From CAYVZU01 sp964455935 (GTDB taxonomy: Bacteria; Fibrobacterota; CAYVZU01): 20,926 bases of DNA. Below are positions 15,752 to 20,926 of this stretch, piece by piece. Location of the stretch: positions 1 through 20,926 of the forward strand of contig CAYVZU010000066.1 of NCBI GenBank assembly GCA_964455935.1, written 5' to 3'. The notes under the pieces were generated by a model. The model was not told the DNA's origin. It saw nothing but the letters and a program-made list of their open reading frames with translations, and did not search any database. The position numbers were made by a program, and so were the translations under genes. The first letter of the stretch is position 1; each line of letters begins with the position of its first letter.

Positions 15752-15780
15752 AGTATAGTGCATTGCACTAATATTGTCAA
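15752..15780 (-). promoter_or_regulatory. Consensus sigma-70 promoter with palindromic operator candidate
   Basis: Read on the minus strand, TTGACA (15780-15775) and TATACT (15757-15752) are separated by exactly 17 bases. The ATG at 15744 follows after seven bases, so the transcript should be leaderless. The palindrome AGTGCA-T-TGCACT (15757-15769) fills most of the spacer and touches the -10. Characterised PhaR sites are built from TGC/GCA half-sites, so autoregulation is plausible but inferred. Confidence 0.75.
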
Positions 15781-15959
15781 GGCGCTTTTCCCATTCCCAG
15801 TTGCATTCGCCGCTTAAAATACGTGTATTTAGAATTCGGAGTGAATCCGAGCGGAGCCCGGGGGGCTGCGAGAAGCGGGCCGCAAGGGCGCTGTCCAGAA
15901 TTCTGAATGTCTGTTTGAGTTCTGATTTTGGATTTTGTTTTTATGGGGAGGGCCGTTCC

Positions 15960-16619
15960 TTGTCGCTGGAAGATTTCACCGGTTGTCGCGCCGTTCAGTT
16001 TCCCAAAGGCTCTTTTGTTCTGAAGAACGATGATTTCAAACGCGATCTATTTGTGGTGAAGACCGGCAAGGTGCGCGTATTGAAGCAAATTGGCATGCGG
16101 GTCATCGCGCTGAGCGAAATTGGCCCGGGCGGTGTCTTTGGCGAGGTATCGGCCATTGACGGTGGCCCGCGTTCGGCATCGGTACACGCACTTGAGGATA
16201 CGGAGCTTTATGTAATCCCCCCGCAGGAATTCAAGCAGCGAACCGCCAAAGTGCCGGAATGGTTCATGAAGATCGCACGCATCCTGGTCCAGAGGCTCCG
16301 TGAAACCGACAGCCGTATTGAGGCCGACGGCTCCGGCGGGTGCGAATACAATGTACTTCTTCTAATGAATTACATTCTGGTCTGCGAAGGTAAAACAGAG
16401 GCCGATGGCAGCCGGTCAATCGAGCTTAAAAAGCTTGAGAGAGAGCTGATTGATTTGTTGCGAATCCAGGTAAAGGCTCTTACCGAGTTTGTCGAGGCTC
16501 TGAAAGAAAAAGGGCTTGCCGAAATACGAAAAGATCAATTGATTGTGCCAAAGCCCGGTAAGCTGGAAGAACACATCAAGAGCCTCCAGGAACAAGTCTC
16601 GAAAGCCATTTCGGTGTGA
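15960..16619 (+). CDS. Cyclic-nucleotide-binding (Crp/Fnr-like) protein
   Basis: The best start is TTG at 15960, eight bases after GGAGG (15947-15951). The frame is open upstream to 15774 but that part is not protein-like. The resulting 219-residue protein has a cNMP-binding beta-roll (about 10-95). Its phosphate-binding cassette FGEVSAIDGGPRSASV keeps the glutamate (E62) and arginine (R71) at the spacing seen in protein kinase A, so nucleotide binding is plausible. Residues about 100-120 form the linking helix. The C-terminal part (about 125-205) is helical with a possible winged helix (LKEKGLAEIRKDQLIVPKP) but lacks the usual Crp helix-turn-helix signature. It may regulate transcription or act through a partner. 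It is divergent from the PhaR-type gene and sits upstream of a small gene with a flagellar-type promoter. Confidence 0.75.
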   Translation: MSLEDFTGCRAVQFPKGSFVLKNDDFKRDLFVVKTGKVRVLKQIGMRVIALSEIGPGGVFGEVSAIDGGPRSASVHALEDTELYVIPPQEFKQRTAKVPEWFMKIARILVQRLRETDSRIEADGSGGCEYNVLLLMNYILVCEGKTEADGSRSIELKKLERELIDLLRIQVKALTEFVEALKEKGLAEIRKDQLIVPKPGKLEEHIKSLQEQVSKAISV

Positions 16620-16630
16620 TTTCCGATTTC

Positions 16631-16646
16631 TGGCCAAAATTGGCCA
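16631..16646. other. Perfect palindrome after the cNMP-binding gene
   Basis: TGGCCAA-AA-TTGGCCA begins 12 bases after the stop codon. It could fold as a short hairpin or be a protein site. No T run follows closely, so it is not a good terminator. Confidence 0.35.
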
Positions 16647-16742
16647 TTCTGAATCGTGGTATTGTGAATTATTTATTGTCAAACGCCCTGCGTCCATAGC
16701 TTTGAGCCTCGAATTTATTATTCCCGATTCTTAATTTTTCCC

Positions 16743-16770
16743 TAAAGTCAACGCGATTTTCTGCCGATAA
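16743..16770 (+). promoter_or_regulatory. Sigma-28 (FliA)-like promoter
   Basis: TAAAGTCA (16743-16750) and GCCGATAA (16763-16770) match the flagellar sigma-28 consensus TAAAGTTT and GCCGATAA, the second perfectly. The spacer is 12 bases, one longer than the E. coli norm. Transcription would start near 16777 and run into the small gene at 16886. No other flagellar gene is in the window. Confidence 0.6.
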
Positions 16771-16778
16771 AAGGTATG

Positions 16779-16875
16779 GAGACGGTGTGCTGGGAAGAGC
16801 AATCCGTCTCTGGCGCTGTTGCCAAGACGGATCCGGCCAGCCGTGTTTGGCAAAGGCGTATTGTCCGCAAACCAA
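16779..16875 (+). promoter_or_regulatory. Structured 5' leader with alternative hairpins
   Basis: ATCCGTCT (16802-16809) pairs with AGACGGAT (16825-16832), and TGGC/GCCA extends the stem inside with one bulged base. The same CCGTCTC (16804-16810) can instead pair with upstream GAGACGG (16779-16785). GCCAA (16821-16825) can also pair with TTGGC (16847-16851). These pairings exclude each other, as in switching leaders. I recognise no known riboswitch class. Confidence 0.4.
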
Positions 16876-16885
16876 GGGAGAGTGT

Positions 16886-17182
16886 ATGAACGTACAACGC
16901 TCTGATGCTGTGCAGCGGGGAGCCACGCCGGTCGAGCAGCGGGGCCGCCAGAACGAGCGCGCGGTTCAGCAGAACCGGGCGGAACGCGAAACAGCGAACC
17001 AATCCCGGCGTCAGGCCGAAACGCACGAGACACGCCGGACGCAACGGCAGACCGAAACCGCGCGAACCCGAACCGCCGAGACCCGGAATGTCGAACGTGA
17101 GCAGACGCGCCGCGTCCGGGAACGACCACCGGAACCGCCCGAACGGGATACGCCCGCCAACGAGATCAACATCGTAGGATAA
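16886..17182 (+). CDS. Small Arg/Glu/Gln/Thr-rich disordered protein
   Basis: This 98-residue protein starts at the ATG at 16886, with GGGAGAG a few bases upstream. From residue about 18 to 83 it is almost entirely R, E, Q, T, N and A without a hydrophobic core (for example ETRRTQRQTETARTRTAETR), so it should be disordered or a single long charged helix. The end, ANEINIVG, is the only hydrophobic stretch and may be a docking tail. I recognise no family. The reading frame is supported by the ribosome site, a sigma-28-like promoter upstream and a terminator 26 bases after the stop. Long open frames on other strands and frames here follow from the CG-rich composition and lack such signals. A flagellum-related role is suggested only by the promoter. 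Confidence 0.6.
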   Translation: MNVQRSDAVQRGATPVEQRGRQNERAVQQNRAERETANQSRRQAETHETRRTQRQTETARTRTAETRNVEREQTRRVRERPPEPPERDTPANEINIVG

Positions 17183-17207
17183 GGAGCGAGGGCAAAGCAT
17201 GTACCGG

Positions 17208-17248
17208 GGCGATTCAGCTTTATTCTGCTGAATCGCCTCTGCTTTTTT
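17208..17248 (+). terminator. Rho-independent terminator after the small charged protein gene
   Basis: GGCGATTCAGC (17208-17218) and GCTGAATCGCC (17227-17237) form a perfect eleven-base-pair stem with an eight-base loop. Six T follow at 17243-17248. Confidence 0.9.
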
Positions 17249-17485
17249 CGCCTTGCCATGGGAGCTCATCATCCGTGCGCCGGGCGGCTGCATCAGAATC
17301 AGGCCTGGACCTGAACTTGGCCGGATAGCGCAGTGCCGGTATTGTCAAATTTCCTCTTGCGGACACTTGGACCGCGAGCTATATTTGAAAAGACAAAGAA
17401 AGCGATTCTTTCCATCCAATAGATTCTCCTGATTAATTCCATAGACAAGGATTCCGAATTTCTCGGTTTGTGCCAAAACAGGATC

Positions 17486-18814
17486 ATGTCCTCCAATGTT
17501 CCTTCGGAACAAGAAGCAATTTCCATTATTCGGAAACTGCGCGCCCACGGCTATGAAAGCTATCTCGCCGGCGGTTGCGTTCGCGACAAGGTCATGAACA
17601 GGACTCCCAAAGATTTCGACATTGCAACGTCCGCCACTCCCCAGCAGATCGCCCTTCTGTTTCCCAACACCATTGGCGTGGGCGCCAGTTTCGGGGTCAT
17701 GATCATTGTGGGTCGAAGCGGCCAGTTCGAAGCGGCAACCTTTCGCACCGACTTGGGTTACAGCGACGGCCGCCATCCGGATGCGGTGCAATTTACCTCG
17801 GCGCGCGAGGACGCTTTGCGCAGGGATTTCACTCTGAACGGAATGTTTCTGGACCCGATTGAGGATAAAATCATCGATTTCGTCGGCGGCCAGACCGACA
17901 TCCGCGCCAAAATCATCCGGGCCATCGGCGATCCGCTGCATCGTTTTTCCGAGGACCGGCTGCGGATGATGCGGGCGGTGCGATTTGCGGCGCGGTTCGA
18001 TTTTGCCATCGAGGAAAAGACCCACGAAGCCATTCGGGCCCAGGCGCCCGAAATTTCCTGCGTAAGCGCCGAGCGGATTCGTGACGAAATGACAAAGATA
18101 CTCACCGGGCCCAACGCGGGCAGGGCTGTGCGGTGCCTGCGCGAAAGCGGCCTTCTGGCCAAGATCCTTCCCGAAGTGGCGGCGCTGGCCGGGGTGCGCC
18201 AGCCCGCGCAATATCACCCGGAGGGCGACGTTTTTGAGCATACATGCCTGCTGCTGGATGGGTTGAACGAACCTACGGAAGTGCTGGCCTGGAGCGGACT
18301 GCTTCACGACGTGGGCAAGCCCGCCACATTTTTTGAAGGGCCCGACCGAATTCGGTTCCACAATCACCAGGTGGTCGGCGCCCGGATCGCCGCCAAGGTC
18401 TGCGAGCGCCTGCGCTTCTCCAACGAGACAAGCGAGCGTATTGTCGCCTGCGTCGAAAACCATATGGCGTTTATGCATGTGCAGGTAATGCGGCCGTCAA
18501 CATTAAAACGGCTGTTGCGAAGACCCACTTTCGCCGACGAACTGCAATTGCATCGTCTGGACTGCCTGGCCAGCCATGGCGATATTTCCAACTACGAATT
18601 TCTGCAAAAAGCCGCGGCCGAATTCAAGGAAGAGGAAATCCGCCCGCCGCGCCTGATTACCGGCCATGATCTGATCGGGGCGGGGTATAAACCCGGTCCT
18701 CGCTTTAAAGAGATTCTGGACGAAGTCGAGACACTTCAACTCGAAAACAAGGTCCGCGACCATGATGGGGCCTTGAAATGGGTGTTGGAGCACTACGGGA
18801 AAGATGAAGGCTGA
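17486..18814 (+). CDS. CCA-adding enzyme / poly(A) polymerase family protein with HD domain
   Basis: The 442-residue protein is a class II nucleotidyltransferase. The head carries LAGGCVRD (28-34) and the metal-binding DFDIA (D43, D45), followed by RRDFTLNGM (112-120) and the RNA/nucleotide-binding RFSEDRLRMMRAVRFAAR (153-170). Residues about 240-370 form an HD phosphohydrolase-type domain (HPEGDVFEHT, LLHDVGKPA with H274 and D275). Such proteins add or repair the 3' CCA of tRNA; some relatives add poly(A), and sequence alone does not separate them safely. I chose ATG 17486 over the in-frame TTG 17468 because homology starts after it and a weak AGGA lies just before. The last residues are encoded within a GATGAAGG-type word repeat that continues past the stop. 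Confidence 0.88.
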   Translation: MSSNVPSEQEAISIIRKLRAHGYESYLAGGCVRDKVMNRTPKDFDIATSATPQQIALLFPNTIGVGASFGVMIIVGRSGQFEAATFRTDLGYSDGRHPDAVQFTSAREDALRRDFTLNGMFLDPIEDKIIDFVGGQTDIRAKIIRAIGDPLHRFSEDRLRMMRAVRFAARFDFAIEEKTHEAIRAQAPEISCVSAERIRDEMTKILTGPNAGRAVRCLRESGLLAKILPEVAALAGVRQPAQYHPEGDVFEHTCLLLDGLNEPTEVLAWSGLLHDVGKPATFFEGPDRIRFHNHQVVGARIAAKVCERLRFSNETSERIVACVENHMAFMHVQVMRPSTLKRLLRRPTFADELQLHRLDCLASHGDISNYEFLQKAAAEFKEEEIRPPRLITGHDLIGAGYKPGPRFKEILDEVETLQLENKVRDHDGALKWVLEHYGKDEG

Positions 18815-18991
18815 GGGATGAAGCATGAATGTGAAGACCGTGTGTGCCGCCAAGCGAATGCGCGACCCGGTTACTCGTCTCGATGCTTGTCATTCCGGTT
18901 CGATCACCCCGCATCCTTCCGACTTCATCATTTCGATCCTCTTTTGTATTTCTGTTTTCATCCTTTACGGATTGAGGGGAGGTGAATTCAC

Positions 18992-19273
18992 CTGAACTGT
19001 GTTTTCTGTGGTAGAGAAGTCCCTGGCGGAAATAAGATTTACCGTCGCGACACGTGCTCGTATTGCCACCGCGACCTGCATTCCTGCATCAATTGCGAGT
19101 TTTACGACGTGAAGTCGTATCATCAGTGCCGCGAATCGAGCGCTGAGTACACGCAAGACAAGGAAAAGTCAAACCCGTGCGACTACTTCCGCCCGTTGCG
19201 GGAGAAGAGGTCGTTCATTAAGAAGAGCGAACTCGCACGCCAAAAACTCGAAGAGCTCTTTAAGAAACCCTAG
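18992..19273 (+). CDS. Small cysteine-rich zinc-ribbon protein, apparent CTG start
   Basis: The frame is closed upstream by TGA at 18983-18985, and the only usable codon before the first conserved cysteine is CTG at 18992, nine bases after a strong GGAGGTGA (18978-18985). No ATG, GTG or TTG occurs in frame near the start. The 93-residue product has paired cysteines C3/C6, C22/C25 and C32/C35, then C46 and C63, as in NCVFCGREVPG, CSYCHRDLHSCINCEFYD, CRES and NPCDYF. This spacing suggests zinc ribbons, and the pattern resembles a widespread uncharacterised bacterial family. The tail (about 70-93) is a charged helix. The gene lies 61 bases before rmlB and may share its transcript. Function unknown. 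Confidence 0.7.
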   Translation: MNCVFCGREVPGGNKIYRRDTCSYCHRDLHSCINCEFYDVKSYHQCRESSAEYTQDKEKSNPCDYFRPLREKRSFIKKSELARQKLEELFKKP

Positions 19274-19334
19274 TGGCCGTAGCGCCGAGGAACGGGCGTA
19301 TCGGGCATTCGGCCTTGCAAAGAAGGAGTGTTGT

Positions 19335-20327
19335 GTGCGCATTCTGGTGACTGGCGGCGCCGGTTTTATCGGTTCGAATTACATTCACTTTCTCCTGGAG
19401 AACCAGCCGGACGATCGGGTCGTCAATCTGGACAACCTGACGTATGCCGGAAATCCGGCCAACCTGGCCCGGTGGGAGGGTAATTCCCGGTACGCATTTG
19501 TCCGGGGCGATATCGCCGAGCCGGACGATGTGGAACGGGCTTTTGCCCTGGGCATCGATGCCGTCGTTAACTTCGCGGCGGAAAGTCATGTGGACCGCAG
19601 CATCACCGACCCCGGCGCGTTTGTGCGAACCAATGTGCTGGGCACCCAGGTGCTGCTGGATGCCGCGCGACATCGGAAGGTTTCGCGCTACGTCCAGGTT
19701 TCGACCGATGAAGTCTATGGAAGCCTTGGCCCGACGGGCCTTTTCCGGGAAACAACGCCCCTGGCGCCCAGCAGCCCCTATTCGGCATCCAAAACCAGCG
19801 CCGATCTTCTTGTCCGGGCCTATTTTCACACTTATGGAATGCCGGTGCTGGTCACGCGCTGCTCCAACAACTACGGCCCGTATCAGTTTCCCGAGAAGCT
19901 GATTCCCCTGTTCATCACGAACGCGCTCAACGATCGGCCCGTTCCGCTGTATGGCGACGGACAAAACGTCCGCGATTGGCTGTATGTGGAAGACCACTGC
20001 CGAGCCATTGACCGCGTATTGCGCAAAGGCAAGGAGGGCGAAGTTTACAATATCGGCGGCAACAGCGAACGCCGTAATCGTGAGATCGCCGAACTCCTGC
20101 TTGATTTGCTTGGAAAACCGCACGCTCTGATCCGAAAAGTCACCGACCGGCCCGGACACGATCTTCGCTATGCCATCGACGCATCCAAAATCCGCGCCGA
20201 TCTGGGCTGGGAACCGGCCCACACTTTCGAAACCGGCATTCGGCGGACCGTTGACTGGTACAAGGCCAACGAGGCCTGGTGGCGACCGCTGCGAAAGATG
20301 CAGCCGCAGGAGAAAGAGCTCAAGTAA
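19335..20327 (+). CDS. rmlB: dTDP-glucose 4,6-dehydratase
   Basis: The 330-residue protein is a short-chain-type NAD-dependent sugar-nucleotide dehydratase that converts dTDP-glucose to dTDP-4-keto-6-deoxyglucose, the second step to dTDP-rhamnose and related surface sugars. The NAD-binding motif GGAGFIG (7-13), the catalytic triplet STDEVYG (T124, D125, E126), YSASK (Y149, K153) and the RmlB hallmark RCSNNYGPYQFPEKLIPL are all present. The start is GTG at 19335, six bases after AAGGAG (19323-19328). No rmlA, rmlC or rmlD is nearby in the window, so the end product is unknown. Intergenic repeats begin right after the stop. Confidence 0.94.
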   Translation: MRILVTGGAGFIGSNYIHFLLENQPDDRVVNLDNLTYAGNPANLARWEGNSRYAFVRGDIAEPDDVERAFALGIDAVVNFAAESHVDRSITDPGAFVRTNVLGTQVLLDAARHRKVSRYVQVSTDEVYGSLGPTGLFRETTPLAPSSPYSASKTSADLLVRAYFHTYGMPVLVTRCSNNYGPYQFPEKLIPLFITNALNDRPVPLYGDGQNVRDWLYVEDHCRAIDRVLRKGKEGEVYNIGGNSERRNREIAELLLDLLGKPHALIRKVTDRPGHDLRYAIDASKIRADLGWEPAHTFETGIRRTVDWYKANEAWWRPLRKMQPQEKELK

Positions 20328-20375
20328 GAAAATTATGAATTATGAATTGATAATTATGGAATTGAAAATTATGAA

Positions 20376-20491
20376 GTAACCACTCAGAACTTCCGCCACC
20401 CTCACCTTAGTCCTCTCCCTTCGAAGGGAGAGGAAAAAACCCCTCGCCCCTTCGAGGGAGAGGGTAGGGTGAGGGGGATCTGAGCAGTTAC
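20376..20491. mobile_element. MITE/REP-like palindromic element, 116 bases
   Basis: The ends GTAACCACTCAGA (20376-20388) and TCTGAGCAGTTAC (20479-20491) are 13-base inverted repeats matching at 11 positions. Inside, CCCTCACC (20399-20406) pairs with GGTGAGGG (20468-20475). Within these is a perfect 24-base palindrome (20411-20434) and a second hairpin CCCTCG/CGAGGG (20441-20458). There is no coding capacity. Sequences of the CCCTCACC...GGGTGAGGG kind are common dispersed repeats in bacterial genomes. It could also terminate rmlB transcription. Confidence 0.65.
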
Positions 20492-20629
20492 AATATTGAA
20501 TTGAAAGTGCAAAACCAGGCAATCGTGAATCAATTATGGAAGCGAATGGCAAGGTCAAATAAGAGAGACGATATTTTGCGTGTTGTTCCAGTCGAGGTGC
20601 GCTATATGCTGCAAACCTTCGTTCATCAA

Positions 20630-20658
20630 TTCATAATTATTAATTAATAATTCATAAT
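20630..20658 (+). promoter_or_regulatory. Possible ispG promoter inside the right AT-rich repeat
   Basis: TTCATA (20630-20635) and CATAAT (20653-20658) with a 17-base spacer are the best promoter-like pair before ispG. The -10 ends nine bases before the ATG and there is no Shine-Dalgarno sequence, so the mRNA may be nearly leaderless. Confidence 0.35.
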
Positions 20659-20667
20659 TACTTACCC

Positions 20668-20926
20668 ATGTCCCGCCCCGTACAGATCGGCAACCTTACT
20701 CTTGGCAACGGCAATCCTGTCCGCGTGCAGTCCATGACCAACACCCGGACTGATGATGTGGATGCGACGGTGCGCCAAATTTTGCAGCTGACCGAAGCCG
20801 GATGCGAAATCGTGCGCGTGGCTGTTCCCGATGAGGCCTCGGCCCGATCCATCGGCCGCATCAAGTCCCGTATCGCCATTCCCCTTGTGGCGGACATTCA
20901 TTTTCGCCACGAGCTGGCCCTGATCG
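20668..20926 (+). CDS. ispG: 4-hydroxy-3-methylbut-2-enyl diphosphate synthase, N-terminal part
   Basis: The first 86 codons of IspG (GcpE) are present and the gene continues past the right edge. The enzyme reduces the cyclic diphosphate MEcPP to HMBPP with a 4Fe-4S cluster, the penultimate step of the MEP isoprenoid pathway. The N-terminal hallmarks VRVQSMTNT, GCEIVRVAVPD and IPLVADIHF are clear. The cluster cysteines lie in the unseen C-terminal part. The ATG at 20668 is the natural start by homology. It has no Shine-Dalgarno sequence and follows directly on an AT-rich repeat that may carry its promoter. Confidence 0.92.
   Translation, partial: MSRPVQIGNLTLGNGNPVRVQSMTNTRTDDVDATVRQILQLTEAGCEIVRVAVPDEASARSIGRIKSRIAIPLVADIHFRHELALI

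Larger units (their letters stand above)
20331..20659. repeat. AT-rich 35-base inverted repeats bracketing the rmlB-ispG gap
   Basis: The left arm (20331-20365) and the reverse complement of the right arm (20626-20659) agree at 32 of 34 aligned positions with one extra base. They share AATTATGAATTAT and ATAATTATG. They enclose about 260 bases that include the MITE-like element at 20376-20491 and otherwise show no convincing gene. The arms belong to the same word family as the tract at the larA end. Confidence 0.65.

Noticed and set aside
16748..17293. 181-codon minus-strand open frame over the small charged protein gene
   Set aside because: It follows from the CG- and AG-rich codons of the plus-strand gene, which has its own ribosome site and terminator; the frame also runs through that terminator.
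20399..20475. CRISPR array in the repeat-rich rmlB-ispG gap
   Set aside because: The repeats are inverted and nested, not direct and evenly spaced, and no cas gene is near.
20546..20647. 33-codon open frame between the MITE-like element and the right AT-rich arm
   Set aside because: It is short, ends inside the repeat arm, has a GGAAG only three bases from ATG, and resembles no family I know. Homologues at the same locus would change this.

Overview
This is a bacterial chromosome segment of moderate GC that I could not assign to a phylum. The inferred lifestyle is a polysaccharide-degrading, possibly motile heterotroph. IspG points to the bacterial non-mevalonate isoprenoid route. Three secreted proteins end in similar beta-sandwich tails of the FlgD-Ig / type IX-sorting-domain kind, which would suit the Fibrobacterota-Bacteroidota side of the tree or a related uncultured lineage. 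That placement is inference only; no rRNA or ribosomal protein gene is present.

Layout. (1) 1-1221, minus: the N-terminal 407 residues of an endonuclease Q-like PHP/zinc-finger DNA repair protein, running off the left edge. (2) 1433-4983, plus: a DeoR-type regulator, a LarA-type nickel-pincer racemase and a GlcD/D-lactate-dehydrogenase-type flavoenzyme, probably one operon for racemising and oxidising a 2-hydroxyacid such as lactate. (3) 5120-15005: an accessory secreted-carbohydrate region. It holds a beta-helix protein, a decayed nitroreductase remnant, a large cytoplasmic AraC-HTH/ConA-like/TPR regulator (minus), a divergent GH26 mannanase with a Calx-beta domain, and a second beta-helix protein with four Ig-like repeats. 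(4) 15131-15780, minus: a PhaR-type DNA-binding domain joined to a phasin-like coiled coil, with a consensus promoter at one end and a strong terminator at the other. (5) 15960-17248, plus: a cyclic-nucleotide-binding protein, then a small disordered protein with a flagellar sigma-28-like promoter, a structured leader and its own terminator. (6) 17486-20327, plus: a CCA-adding/poly(A) polymerase family enzyme, a 93-residue cysteine-rich protein that appears to start at CTG, and RmlB. (7) 20331-20667: nested inverted repeats including a MITE-like element. (8) 20668 to the right edge: the first 86 codons of ispG.

Most notable observations: the internal Shine-Dalgarno sequence at the domain junction of the PhaR-phasin gene; promoters of deoR and phaR placed so close to ATG that the mRNAs should be leaderless, each with a palindrome in the promoter spacer; the CTG-start zinc-ribbon gene; the unusual AraC-ConA-TPR regulator next to a mannanase; the sigma-28-like promoter with a hairpin leader; and a family of AT-rich intergenic repeats that also forms the 3' end of larA.

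All calls come from reading the sequence and recalling family motifs. No database search or folding program was run.
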